Source of the DNA: Bacillus massilioanorexius
Lineage (GTDB): Bacteria; Bacillota; Bacilli; Bacillales; DSM-1321
Reading direction: 5' to 3'
NCBI RefSeq assembly: GCF_902374955.1
Contig: NZ_CABKRX010000045.1
Span: forward strand, 27,441 to 91,440
Length of the DNA: 64,000 nucleotides
Shown here: one piece after another, positions 33,423-42,578 of the stretch
How positions within the stretch are numbered: the stretch's first letter is position 1
Layout: each line of letters begins with the position of its first letter
The notes under the pieces: model-generated
Databases searched by the model: none
Told to the model about the DNA's origin: nothing
What the model saw: only the letters and a program-made list of their open reading frames with translations
Translations under genes and position numbers: made by a program

Positions 33423-34175
33423 TTATTCGGTTATTACAGATGTTTCCCAACCATCATATTCTCCTTTATATTTTTCAGAAATCTCCACTAATAGATCCGT
33501 GACTTCATTTATCGAACTATAATCAATAGTATCCATTCTATAAATAGTAAGAACATATTTGCCTTCTTCATTCGTTTCAACTGATTCTTCCTCTATGAAA
33601 AAGCCTTCTTTTTTTATAGTCTTTTCAAAACGTTTTAACATTATCATATTTTCAAAGCATAGCCAATGTACAACCTTACGAGGGGCATCTAATTTATCCC
33701 CTCTTTCTTCTAACGCTTCAATTACCACACGGTTGTTCATATGCTGTTGTTGATAGGGATTAGGGTACAAAAAATCAAAATAAAATTCCCAATTTTCCTC
33801 TTCCTCGATAAGAAAAATTTCATACTTATACCCATGTGGTTCTATAAAGCCGGCAGCAGCTTCCATTAAATCCTTTTGTTCCTCTCGATTTGAATAAAAA
33901 ATAATGTCCCTTATCCCGTCCGTTGTCACTCTACCAACCTGAATAATGTTTTGAAAACGCGCAAATCCATTCAGAGAATCTTCCATTTCATTTATCTTAT
34001 CAGCCTCAGGCCCTACCGGAAAGCCGTCTTCATTAGGTGCTTTTATTTTAAGCCTGATAGCAACAGCGTAATTATACTCTTCGGTATCTATTTCTTTCCA
34101 TATATCCATATCTAAAACAACTGATGCTACTTGATCCTCTATGTATCCAAAATACATATCCCAATGTTCTGACAT
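33423..34175 (-). CDS. DUF695 plus RraB-like two-domain protein
   Basis: The 250-aa acidic soluble protein has an N-terminal DUF695 half (DMYFGYIEDQVASVVLDMDIW, residues 5-25, through IEPHGYKYEIFLIEEEENWEFYFDFLYP) and a C-terminal half (about 150-235) resembling the RraB RNase E inhibitor fold (NNRVVIEALEERGDKLDAPRKVVHWLCF). RNase E is generally absent from this group, so any RNase-regulatory role is open. GGGGAGG precedes the ATG. Confidence 0.75.
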   Translation of the reverse strand: MSEHWDMYFGYIEDQVASVVLDMDIWKEIDTEEYNYAVAIRLKIKAPNEDGFPVGPEADKINEMEDSLNGFARFQNIIQVGRVTTDGIRDIIFYSNREEQKDLMEAAAGFIEPHGYKYEIFLIEEEENWEFYFDFLYPNPYQQQHMNNRVVIEALEERGDKLDAPRKVVHWLCFENMIMLKRFEKTIKKEGFFIEEESVETNEEGKYVLTIYRMDTIDYSSINEVTDLLVEISEKYKGEYDGWETSVITE

Positions 34176-34220
34176 GATAAAACCTCCCCGAAATACTCCA
34201 CAAAATCCATTCTTTCTATA

Positions 34221-34268
34221 AAAATAGAGGATATCAAGAACTTACTTTTCATTGATATCCTCTATTTT
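34221..34268 (-). terminator. Terminator of lipA
   Basis: A perfect 17-bp stem, AAAATAGAGGATATCAA (34221-34237), pairs with 34252-34268, followed on the minus strand by T-rich sequence. Confidence 0.85.
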
Positions 34269-34275
34269 GAAACGA

Positions 34276-35193
34276 TTATTCAGTTACTAATGATGCTTCC
34301 CCAGACAATTGTCTTTTCTTAGTAGCTTCATTTACTTGTTCATCTGCGTGGTATGAAGAACGAACTAGTGGACCCGCTTCACAATGACTGAAGCCTTTTT
34401 CCATTGCCACTTCTTTTAAGTGAGCAAACTCTTCAGGTGTGTAATATTTAAGTACTGGCAAATGCTTTTTGGAAGGCTGAAGGTATTGACCGATTGTTAA
34501 TATATCTACTTGATGAGCTCTTAGATCATCCATTGCTTCAATGATTTCGTCAATTGTTTCTCCTAAACCAACCATAATGCTTGATTTTGTTGGAATCTCT
34601 GGTTGAAGTTCTTTTGCGCGTTGTAGGAATTGAAGGGAGCGATCATATTTTGCACGTGCACGAACACGATCAGACAAACGTTTAACGGTTTCAATATTAT
34701 GATTTAAAATATCTGGTTTTGCATCCATTAATGTTTGAATATTTTCAAACACGCCCCCCATATCAGAAGGTAGAACCTCTATAGATGTGAAAGGATTCTT
34801 TCTTCTAATCGCTCGAACTGTTTCAGCAAATACCGCTGCTCCACCATCTTTAAGATCATCTCGAGCAACTGCAGTAACAACTACATGTTTTAAATTCATT
34901 TGTACAACAGAGTCAGCCACGCGTTCTGGTTCAGCTAAATCTAACTCAGTTGGTAGACCTGTTTTTACAGCACAAAAACGACAAGCTCTTGTACAAACTG
35001 AACCTAAGATCATAAATGTAGCAGTTCGGCGAACCGCCCAACATTCGTGAATATTAGGACATTTTGCTTCTTCACATACTGTATGTAAATTCTTTTCCCT
35101 CATCATTTTCTTTAAGCCTGTATAATTCTCATTCGTTTGCAATTTTATTTTTAGCCATTCTGGTTTACGGATATATGTATTTTTCTTACTCAA
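34276..35193 (-). CDS. lipA: Lipoyl synthase
   Basis: The 305-aa radical-SAM enzyme inserts two sulfurs into octanoyl groups to make lipoate. The auxiliary-cluster motif CEEAKCPNIHEC and the radical-SAM motif CTRACRFC are both present, as is the C-terminal RSSYHAD serine. It would lipoylate GcvH (56.3 kb) and dehydrogenase E2 proteins. I choose a TTG at 35193 (MSKKNTYIRKPEWLK), seven bases after GGGAGATG. The upstream ATGs at 35208-35211 overlap that ribosome binding site. Confidence 0.93.
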   Translation of the reverse strand: MSKKNTYIRKPEWLKIKLQTNENYTGLKKMMREKNLHTVCEEAKCPNIHECWAVRRTATFMILGSVCTRACRFCAVKTGLPTELDLAEPERVADSVVQMNLKHVVVTAVARDDLKDGGAAVFAETVRAIRRKNPFTSIEVLPSDMGGVFENIQTLMDAKPDILNHNIETVKRLSDRVRARAKYDRSLQFLQRAKELQPEIPTKSSIMVGLGETIDEIIEAMDDLRAHQVDILTIGQYLQPSKKHLPVLKYYTPEEFAHLKEVAMEKGFSHCEAGPLVRSSYHADEQVNEATKKRQLSGEASLVTE

Positions 35194-35357
35194 AATAACA
35201 TCTCCCATCATTTTGTAATTTCTCTATGTGTAGACAATGTATCAAATAAAAAAACTCCTTACAACTTTTAGGATTTTCCTTTCCAATATTTTATAATTGT
35301 ATTTCTCGAATTTATTCACACAATAAAATTATGATTGGTTTAGAAAGGAGCAAATTC

Positions 35358-36341
35358 ATGCGAGCTTTTTCCACTTTTATAGCTATTATAAGTACGATAC
35401 TTATATTTGTACATAACGATGTAGAAGCTCAAACGAATACATTTTCAGATAAAAAAAGAATGGAGCTCTTTAAGAATATTGAAGATAACTTTCAAATTCC
35501 ATGGTTTTATATGGCAGCGATTGATCAATATGAACATAGTATAAGGAATGCAAGAAGAGATTTGCCTGATTCTGAAGGCTCTATTGGAATTTTGATTCCA
35601 CCTGAAAAATGGAGTGGCTTATTGAATCCCAATATATTCGATCAAAACCCAAGAAGGATAGCGTTTTTTGATGGTATTGGTATGGATGGTGATGGGAACG
35701 GAAAAGCAAATCCAAAATCCGAGTATGATGTATTAGTTTCAATAGCTTCTTACTTAGCTCAATATGGTTCTGATGAAGAAAATATTCGTATTGCATTATG
35801 GAACTATTATAAACGAGATAAGGCTGTAGGTATCGTTATGGGCAACGCCAAATTATTCCAGAAATATAATCGAATCAATTTACATGAAAAAGCCTTCCCT
35901 GTTCCTATTACAGCGGACTATAGCTATAGAAGTACATGGGGTGTAGCTCGAGGATGGGGTGGACGTCGAAGTCATGAGGGAACAGATATATTTGCCAACT
36001 ATGGCGTTCCTGTTCGAGCGACTTGCTATGGAATTGTTGAAATTAAAGGCTGGAATCGCTACGGCGGATGGAGAATTGGCATAAGAGACTTAAATAATAC
36101 CTATCATTATTTCGCCCATTTAAGTGGATTTGCGAAAGGAATTGAAATTGGTCAAATTGTAGAACCAGGAATGATTATAGGCGGTGTAGGAAGCACTGGA
36201 TATGGTCCTCCAGGTACAAGTGGAAAGTTCCCCCCACATCTACATTTTGGAATGTATAAAGACAATGGATATACAGAATGGAGCTTTGATCCCTATTATC
36301 ACCTAACTGTTTGGGAGAGAAACGAGCGAAGAAACAAATAA
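35358..36341 (+). CDS. lytH: M23 metallopeptidase, LytH/YunA (spore cortex L-Ala-D-Glu endopeptidase)
   Basis: The 327-aa exported protein has a signal peptide over the first 25 residues. A central domain (DGIGMDGDGNGKANPKSEYD, about 110-130) is followed by an M23 peptidase domain at about 185-315. The zinc ligands lie in RRSHEGTDIF (His and Asp) and PPHLHFGM. In B. subtilis LytH, made late in the mother cell, trims side chains in spore cortex peptidoglycan. Position next to lipA is conserved. AAAGGAG precedes the ATG at 35358. Confidence 0.88.
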   Translation: MRAFSTFIAIISTILIFVHNDVEAQTNTFSDKKRMELFKNIEDNFQIPWFYMAAIDQYEHSIRNARRDLPDSEGSIGILIPPEKWSGLLNPNIFDQNPRRIAFFDGIGMDGDGNGKANPKSEYDVLVSIASYLAQYGSDEENIRIALWNYYKRDKAVGIVMGNAKLFQKYNRINLHEKAFPVPITADYSYRSTWGVARGWGGRRSHEGTDIFANYGVPVRATCYGIVEIKGWNRYGGWRIGIRDLNNTYHYFAHLSGFAKGIEIGQIVEPGMIIGGVGSTGYGPPGTSGKFPPHLHFGMYKDNGYTEWSFDPYYHLTVWERNERRNK

Positions 36342-36359
36342 AAAAACTAGATAAAGCAT

Positions 36360-36398
36360 GGGGCCTCTCAAAAGCATCACTTTTGAGAGGCCCCTTTT
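36360..36398. terminator. Terminator between lytH and the NhaC-type gene, GAGCCTC family
   Basis: GGGGCCTCTCAAAAG (36360-36374) pairs perfectly with CTTTTGAGAGGCCCC (36380-36394), then TTTT. It is a variant of the hairpin family at 8090. Confidence 0.8.
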
Positions 36399-36405
36399 AA
36401 ATGAA

Positions 36406-37986
36406 TTATTCAATTATATCTTCTCCAACCACAACTGTTTTCCCTTTCTTTGAAAGAGCCATTAGAGCAACCAAAGTACCCGCTAGTACAATTAGTAAAG
36501 ATAATGATACACTTCCAGTAAATCCAAGTAAAAGGAATCCAATCGCAGCGAAACCGGCACTTATTAGTGCATAAGGTAACTGAGTCATAACATGATCCAT
36601 ATGGTCACAGCCAGCCCCAGTAGAAGATAGAATCGTTGTATCTGATATTGGTGAACAATGATCTCCAAATACCGCACCAGCTAACACAGCTGCTAATGAT
36701 GGCAGTAACATACTTGAATCCATAGTAGCGACGATATCTCCTGCTAACGGTAAAAGGATACCGAATGATCCCCACGATGTTCCTGTTGATAACGCCATAA
36801 CACCTGCTATCAAAAATAAAATAAACGGTATAAAAGCAATATTTAAATTAGATTTTTCAACAAATCCTGCTAAATAGCTACCTGTTTCTAATGCACCTAC
36901 TAAATCAACGATGACCCAAGCAAATAACAAAATGTATACAGCTGGAAGCATTGACTTAATTCCTTCTATTACACCTGTGAAAAACATGCTTCTATCCACG
37001 GCTTTTTTAGAATAGACTTGTCGAAAGAATAAAATGATCGTTACAACTAAACCAAATAATCCTCCATAAAATAATGATGTCGGTACGTCCGTATTCTCAA
37101 ACATGCCTAATACAGTCACATTTCCTTCAATTGCCTTACTACCTGTCCATAACATTGCAGATACAGTTCCTACCACTAATGCAGCAATCGGTACTAATAA
37201 ATCTGCAACAGAACCTTTTTTACTAACAGGTAAATCACTTTTTAACTCTCCTGGTGCTTGTTTATCAGGATTAGAAACGATTCCGTCCTTAATTGCTCGA
37301 TCTTCATGAATTTTCATCGGACCAAAATTAATGTTTTTCCATGAAGTATAAAACACTAATAATAGAGATACCCAAACATAAAAGTTCATGGGTATCATTT
37401 GAATAAAAGCTGAAAAGCCGCTTATATCTAATGAATTCGCTGCTAAAATAGGAGCAAGAATGGCAATGATGTATGCTCCCCAGCTAGAAACTGGTGATAC
37501 GACACAAATTGGAGCTGCAGTTGAATCAATAATATAAGATAGCTTAGCTCTTGAAACCCTATTTCGATCAGTTAAAGGTCTTGATATTTGTCCAACTGCT
37601 AAAGCATTAAAATAGTCGTCAATAAAGATAATAATTCCTAAAATCGCTGCTGTTATCTGCGCACCCGTTCTTGTTTTAACTCTTTTTAAAGCCCATTCTC
37701 CGAAAGCTCTGCTTCCACCTGAAATGGATACAAATGCAGTAATACATCCTAAAATAAGTAAAAATAAAATAATATACACTTTGCCTGTGTTAACGGATCC
37801 ATCCACGATAAATAATTGTAAAACTGATTTTCCAATCGTAGCTAACGAATCCATAGGATTAAAGTTAGCTAATAGCAATGCAGCTGTAGCAATTCCTAAA
37901 CCTAAAGATAATAAAACCTTTCTTATTAAAAGAACCATAATAATGGCTACTACTGGTGGTAATAAAGAAAATATTGTGTTTTCCAT
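36406..37986 (-). CDS. NhaC-family transporter, probably a lysine transporter (LysW-like)
   Basis: The 526-aa membrane protein has about 12 hydrophobic segments and the NhaC-family blocks FIDDYFNALAVGQISRPLTDR, ALSTGTSWGSFGILLPLAGDI and FGDHCSPISDTTILSSTGA. By sequence it would be labelled Na+/H+ antiporter. However, its leader is a complete lysine riboswitch (38049-38300). NhaC-type proteins under that riboswitch have been proposed as lysine transporters (LysW), so lysine uptake or exchange is the better guess. AAAGGAGAGAGAA precedes the ATG. Confidence 0.88.
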   Translation of the reverse strand: MENTIFSLLPPVVAIIMVLLIRKVLLSLGLGIATAALLLANFNPMDSLATIGKSVLQLFIVDGSVNTGKVYIILFLLILGCITAFVSISGGSRAFGEWALKRVKTRTGAQITAAILGIIIFIDDYFNALAVGQISRPLTDRNRVSRAKLSYIIDSTAAPICVVSPVSSWGAYIIAILAPILAANSLDISGFSAFIQMIPMNFYVWVSLLLVFYTSWKNINFGPMKIHEDRAIKDGIVSNPDKQAPGELKSDLPVSKKGSVADLLVPIAALVVGTVSAMLWTGSKAIEGNVTVLGMFENTDVPTSLFYGGLFGLVVTIILFFRQVYSKKAVDRSMFFTGVIEGIKSMLPAVYILLFAWVIVDLVGALETGSYLAGFVEKSNLNIAFIPFILFLIAGVMALSTGTSWGSFGILLPLAGDIVATMDSSMLLPSLAAVLAGAVFGDHCSPISDTTILSSTGAGCDHMDHVMTQLPYALISAGFAAIGFLLLGFTGSVSLSLLIVLAGTLVALMALSKKGKTVVVGEDIIE

Positions 37987-38048
37987 GCTGTTCTCTCTCC
38001 TTTAATAAAAGTTAAGGGCGGTGAAGAGCTTGCATTTCAGTTCTTGGA

Positions 38049-38300
38049 CAAAAATAAAAAGGATAATGATAGAAAACAACCTATCATTACCCTTTGTAAT
38101 GTATGTTATCGTCCATCGCTCTGTAGCTCACCATTATAAAGATAATCTTTATAATGACAGTGCTGTCCTTATTCAAGACAACCCCAGTATCATATGCCTG
38201 ACTTCAAATGATACTTCGGCAAAACTTCCTTTTAGCTGTGATCATAGTTGTCATCCTCACAACAGCCTACTTTTAAGTTTTGCACCTCTACCCCATGCGG
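38049..38300 (-). promoter_or_regulatory. Lysine riboswitch (L box) with transcription terminator
   Basis: Read on the minus strand from about 38300: GTAGAGGTGC, then GGAAGTTTTGCCGAAG, GGCATATGATACTGGGGTTG, GGACAGCACTGTCA and GTGAGCTACAGAG (to about 38120), all in the order and spacing of the lysine aptamer; GTAG and CTAC form P1. About 25 bases later a stem TAATGATAG/CTATCATTA (38058-38095), with T-rich tail at 38049-38060, forms the terminator. Lysine binding is therefore expected to stop transcription before the NhaC-type gene. Confidence 0.92.
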
Positions 38301-38416
38301 TGATAGTAGTTCAATATTTAATTTACTTTTCTAATATAACAATTATAAGACTTTATTTCAACTTTTTATATAAAAATTCCGATAATAAATTATAGTAATA
38401 TTTATTAAGCAACACT

Positions 38417-39505
38417 CTAATTCGTTATACAATCGACTATCATTACATCTAAGCACTTCATTAAATCAATTTCGTATGGTTGAACATCATGATTTCCATT
38501 ATCTTTTATAATTCGAACAACTGGTCGATCACTAATTCCATGATTTTGTTTGGAAACGATACCAATTCGCTTATCATTCAATTTCACAGTTAAACCAATT
38601 GGATATATAGCAACAGCTTTTCTAAATGCCTCAATGATTTCTGTATCAAACAAAGTTCCTGATCCAGAATAAAGAATTTCTAAACCTTCATGAGGGAGCA
38701 ACGCTTTTCTGTATACTCGATTAGAGGTGACTGCATCAAAAACATCAGCAACAGCCAAGATTTTAGCAAAAAAATGAATATCTTTATCTTTTAATCCTCT
38801 TGGATATCCAGAACCATCTATTCGTTCATGATGCTGATAGGCACAATGTGCGACTAGTAATGGAACCGTGTTTACTTCTTTTAATATTTGAAAGCCTTCT
38901 TCAGCATGTGTCTTAATTTCTTCATACTCTTCTTCCGTTAACTTCCCTGGCTTCAGTAAAATTTTTTGCGACACTTTCATTTTACCAACGTCATGTAAAA
39001 TAGAGCCTAATCCCAGGATCTCCAATTGCTTTGGATTTAGCTTTAACTCCATTCCAATTGCCAAAGCATATAGCGTTACATTATAGGAATGGGTAAATAT
39101 ATATGAATCATGAGTATAAACATCTGCAAGAATCGTCAATAAACCTTTTTCTGCTGTCATCTCTTTCATAATTCCTCGAATAAGTCCCATAAGCTGTTTG
39201 GAGTTTTTTTCAAAGATATAAGATTTTGCGGCTTGCGTTCCCTTCTTATCACTTTCAAGAAAAATACTTTCAATCGACTCAATGGCTTCAAATCTTAAAC
39301 GTTCTGAGACCGTATTTTCTGGATTAATATTTTCACTTTTTGGATCTTCTATATATACATAAAGAACACCTAATTCGATCAATCTTGTAACCAAGCTTTC
39401 CGATAGGACTACCCCTTCATTTAATAAAACTTTATTTCGCTCGTTATAAATGGTCTTTCCCAAAATTGATTTAGGTATTACATGATTTGTGGATATCAGT
39501 CTCAT
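38417..39505 (-). CDS. HD-GYP domain phosphodiesterase
   Basis: The 362-aa protein has an N-terminal region (1-130) without recognisable sensor domain and a C-terminal HD-GYP domain at about 130-300. Catalytic motifs are HSYNVTLYALAIG, SILHDVGKMKVSQKILLKPGKL and HHERIDGSGYPRGLKDKDI; the GYP signature is complete. Such enzymes hydrolyse cyclic-di-GMP (some act on cGAMP). It lies 7 kb from the EAL and broken GGDEF genes and is not part of the yun cluster in B. subtilis. AGGAGACTTTA precedes the ATG. Confidence 0.9.
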   Translation of the reverse strand: MRLISTNHVIPKSILGKTIYNERNKVLLNEGVVLSESLVTRLIELGVLYVYIEDPKSENINPENTVSERLRFEAIESIESIFLESDKKGTQAAKSYIFEKNSKQLMGLIRGIMKEMTAEKGLLTILADVYTHDSYIFTHSYNVTLYALAIGMELKLNPKQLEILGLGSILHDVGKMKVSQKILLKPGKLTEEEYEEIKTHAEEGFQILKEVNTVPLLVAHCAYQHHERIDGSGYPRGLKDKDIHFFAKILAVADVFDAVTSNRVYRKALLPHEGLEILYSGSGTLFDTEIIEAFRKAVAIYPIGLTVKLNDKRIGIVSKQNHGISDRPVVRIIKDNGNHDVQPYEIDLMKCLDVMIVDCITN

Positions 39506-39757
39506 TAAAGTCTCCTATGATTAATTTCTTAAATTCATTCACTATCTTTTTAAACGGAAAATACTTGTACATTGTTTAATACTACGAATTTCTACTTTTA
39601 TCGACACAGTTCTCCATAATTGTATTATCGTTCAAAAAATGTTGTTTTGTATATTTTTTATTTATTTTCCCAGAAGATATCTATCACTATTATACAAAGA
39701 AATGCAAAAACAACTCAAACGACAAATAACCACAATTTTCCCGTAAGTTAAAATAGC
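39506..39757. other. Intergenic region between yunC and the HD-GYP gene
   Basis: AT-rich, no gene or repeat recognised; it should hold the promoter of the HD-GYP gene at its left end. Confidence 0.4.
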
Positions 39758-39782
39758 AAAAAAAAACCGTCAAATTGACGGT
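39758..39782 (-). terminator. Terminator of yunC
   Basis: ACCGTCAA (39766-39773) pairs with TTGACGGT (39775-39782). On the minus strand it is followed by a T9 run. Confidence 0.75.
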
Positions 39783-39789
39783 AAAATAA

Positions 39790-40092
39790 TCATTGCATTT
39801 TTAACAAAGCATCTCTTCCAAGCATCCCTTTTTTAATGCCTAGAGACTCTGCTCCATAGGTAACCGATTCTAAAGGAGCTTCTAATAACTGTTCTAGCGT
39901 CTTTACTCCAACAGCACGCCCAGCAATAATATTACGATCCTTTAATTTTTCATTTAATAAACCTACATCTAGAGCGCCACACATAATGTAACCACTATCA
40001 GATGTAATAACGAGTAAATTGGTTTTTGGTAATTTTACCGATACACCAATAAATGTTCGATCCTCAATAGAAATTGGCAATAATTCAACCAT
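39790..40092 (-). CDS. yunC: YunC family protein (DUF1805)
   Basis: The 100-aa protein has the DUF1805 sequence: FIGVSVKLPKTNLLVITSDSGYIMCGALDVGLLN and GRAVGVKTLEQLLEAPLESVT. The function is unknown. It is conserved next to yunD in bacilli. GAAAGGAGTGATGGT precedes the ATG. Confidence 0.9.
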   Translation of the reverse strand: MVELLPISIEDRTFIGVSVKLPKTNLLVITSDSGYIMCGALDVGLLNEKLKDRNIIAGRAVGVKTLEQLLEAPLESVTYGAESLGIKKGMLGRDALLKMQ

Positions 40093-40163
40093 ACCATCAC
40101 TCCTTTCATACCATTGATACGATATGAAAAAAGGATAATATGTGTGTCTGTCATAGCATAATT

Positions 40164-41525
40164 CTACATACTCATTGTAGATAATTTTGAAGCTAATACA
40201 TTTCTTAAGAACAACGGCTTATACGTTTTCTTTTCTGAACGTTTAATACTAGGAAAAAAGTATCCGAATGTGTACATATCAGGAATGGCTAATGTATAAG
40301 TTTTTTTTAGATCTAATTGTACGTCTCCAATATAAATTTCTTTAGGACTTATGATTTTGATATTACTATATATCATCACTCCCAAAATACTTCCTCTAAA
40401 TCCAAAACCTTTTACTTGCTTATGTGGCCAATCAGGATTTTGTGATTGCAGAAGCACTTCTTTTAATTCTTGTCCAGACATTTCAATAACACAAGGGTTA
40501 ATTGGATGTGGACAGATTCTGTGTAAATCAAATAACGTAACTGGTCCTTTTTTTAATCCATCCAATAATAATCCAGCATTTATGAAAGCACAATCAGCCT
40601 GGCAATATTCCTGTAAAGCATCGCAAAGTAATTTTGTAATAGTTGATTCTTCAAACCATCTAACAGGTAATGACCTTGGTAAGTGACAAACTTCTTTTTC
40701 TAACCGTTCTTTGCCGATTTTAAATAACTTATAAGTAAATTCACTTTCATTATTTACTGGATCCTGTTCATTCATATTGTATAATCTAGTTTTTTTAGAA
40801 ATAGGATGTTTCGTAGTATCCACTTCTATTTCAACATGACCTACGAATGTGCCTCCTTTTCCTGCTCCACATAATAAAGTGTTTTGAACGTACATTCCCT
40901 CGTGTAGAATATGGTGTGTATGGGCACCTAAAATAATGTCTATCTCCGGTATGTGTTCTGCAAGCTGTTTATCATGTTCCAATCCTAGATGAGACAATAA
41001 TACAATGACATCACATTGATTTTTCACTTCATCAACTGCCACAATGATTTCTTCCTGTGGATCAGTAATTTTCCACCCTAGCATCTCATAAAATACTCGA
41101 AAATAAGCAGTAGCACCTATAAAGGCAATCCGAGTTCCTTTAACAGTTTGATGTATATGATAGGGCTTCGCCCAACTTGGTCTTTCCCCTGACTGATTAT
41201 ATAAATTCGCTACGAGAACATTAAATGTTGCATCGTCGTATAAATGGTCTAACTCCTCATAAGAGAATGTAATTCCCTCATTATTCCCAATCGTTACGTA
41301 CTGGCACCCTAAGTTATTTAAGAGCTTTACATTACCTTTGCCAGATAGAGCTTCAGTAAAAGGATGAAAACGATCCGAATGATCACCTAGGTCCAAAATA
41401 ATCGTTTCTTCTTCAGCACCAAGATGCCATTTTTTTCGTTCATGTATAAAGTTCTCAATCCTTTTCCAATGCTCAAAATGACTATGTAAATCGTTTATAT
41501 GGTAAAAATGTATAATTTCTCTCAT
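40164..41525 (-). CDS. yunD: YunD, 5'-nucleotidase-family metallophosphoesterase
   Basis: The 453-aa protein has an N-terminal calcineurin-like phosphoesterase domain with the metal motifs HINDLHSHF, LDLGDHSDRF, IGNNEG, VLLSHLGLEHD and GAHTHHILHEG. A 5'-nucleotidase C-terminal domain follows from about residue 285. No signal peptide is visible, so it appears cytosolic, unlike the secreted UshA type. The GNNEG motif replaces the usual GNHE/GNHD. The substrate is presumably a nucleotide or sugar nucleotide. It lies 18 bases downstream of yunE. Confidence 0.9.
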   Translation of the reverse strand: MREIIHFYHINDLHSHFEHWKRIENFIHERKKWHLGAEEETIILDLGDHSDRFHPFTEALSGKGNVKLLNNLGCQYVTIGNNEGITFSYEELDHLYDDATFNVLVANLYNQSGERPSWAKPYHIHQTVKGTRIAFIGATAYFRVFYEMLGWKITDPQEEIIVAVDEVKNQCDVIVLLSHLGLEHDKQLAEHIPEIDIILGAHTHHILHEGMYVQNTLLCGAGKGGTFVGHVEIEVDTTKHPISKKTRLYNMNEQDPVNNESEFTYKLFKIGKERLEKEVCHLPRSLPVRWFEESTITKLLCDALQEYCQADCAFINAGLLLDGLKKGPVTLFDLHRICPHPINPCVIEMSGQELKEVLLQSQNPDWPHKQVKGFGFRGSILGVMIYSNIKIISPKEIYIGDVQLDLKKTYTLAIPDMYTFGYFFPSIKRSEKKTYKPLFLRNVLASKLSTMSM

Positions 41526-41543
41526 TTCATCTTCCCTCTTTTT

Positions 41544-42380
41544 TTAACTAATTCCTTCAATAATTAGTTTAATACCGATTAATAGGAGCATAACACGTAG
41601 TAACCGTACAAGTGTATTTCCTTTTAGTTTAGAATTAATATATGCTCCTAGCTTCGCACCAAACCAAGCACCTGGAATTAAGACTAATGCGTAATGCCAT
41701 ACAACATTTCCAAGTGTTATATGAGTGATTGAATTCGTAATAGAAGACAAAAATACGATAAACATACTTGTAGCCACTGCCACATGTGGGGGGAACAAAA
41801 ACAATAGAATCATTGTTGGTACTATTAGAGAGCCTCCTCCAATACCAAATAGTCCCGAACAAAACCCTACTGCAAAGCAAATCATTATGGCAATGCTTGG
41901 TTTAAACCCATATATATATTGCTTACCATCAGAATCCGTATACACTTTTTTTATCGTAGCCTTATTAATTAATGTTGATGGTTTTAATTGGTCTTTTATT
42001 AATAAAACAATAGATACGATGATAACAAACATACCGAAAAACAAATAAAAAGATTGGACATCTAACATTTTATTAACGTATGAGCCTAATATTCCCCCAG
42101 GTCCACTTCCAATGAAGAAAATGAAGCCTGTTTTATAATCTACTCTTTTATGCTTCACATATGCCAATGTAGAAGATAAACCGGTGAATATCATCATAAT
42201 TGTAGATATTCCAACTGCCTTTTGTGGAGTTAAATCTCCTAATAAACCTAAACTAGAATGAAAAAATAAAATAGCGGGCACTAGTATGATTCCGCCACCT
42301 AATCCAATTAAAGATCCAATAACACCCGCACAAAATGCTGTTACGAGTAAAAGAATAATCCATTCCAAATATATTTCCAC
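41544..42380 (-). CDS. yunE: TauE/SafE family sulfite-exporter-like permease YunE
   Basis: The 278-aa membrane protein has about eight hydrophobic segments in two homologous halves. Each half carries the family's glycine-rich motif: GSLIGLGGGIILVPAIL near residue 22 and GFCSGLFGIGGGSLIVPTMIL near 172. The family moves sulfite or organosulfur anions. Co-transcription with yunD is likely. AGGTGGAAATAT precedes the ATG. Confidence 0.9.
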   Translation of the reverse strand: MEIYLEWIILLLVTAFCAGVIGSLIGLGGGIILVPAILFFHSSLGLLGDLTPQKAVGISTIMMIFTGLSSTLAYVKHKRVDYKTGFIFFIGSGPGGILGSYVNKMLDVQSFYLFFGMFVIIVSIVLLIKDQLKPSTLINKATIKKVYTDSDGKQYIYGFKPSIAIMICFAVGFCSGLFGIGGGSLIVPTMILLFLFPPHVAVATSMFIVFLSSITNSITHITLGNVVWHYALVLIPGAWFGAKLGAYINSKLKGNTLVRLLRVMLLLIGIKLIIEGIS

Positions 42381-42392
42381 CTTTATATTTTT

Positions 42393-42549
42393 GACTGTTT
42401 TCGTATACTATGTTGCCTATAAACAAGTAGGGAGTAAAGGTTGAAGTCTCCTCTGGTATGCTCGCACCTTTAGCTCCAATCAACCAATTTTTTATTAACT
42501 AGTTTTATTACTAAAAACCATTAAAAACAACAATCTTTTAGAAAACAGC
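42393..42549 (+). repeat. Dispersed TIR element, copy E
   Basis: It starts GACTGTTTTCGTATAC and ends CAATCTTTTAGAAAACAGC. The interior contains TTGCCTATAAACAAGTAG, GGTTGAAGTC, CTCGCACCTTTAGCTCC and AATCAACC. At 157 bp with near-perfect complementary 9-base ends it is the cleanest copy. It lies between yunE and yunF without breaking either. Confidence 0.82.
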
Positions 42550-42578
42550 TTTGTTTTTCTATTGATGTATAGATATAG

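Noticed and set aside
41635..41880. Other-frame ORFs inside yunE
   Set aside because: They are shadows of the yunE coding sequence without start signals.
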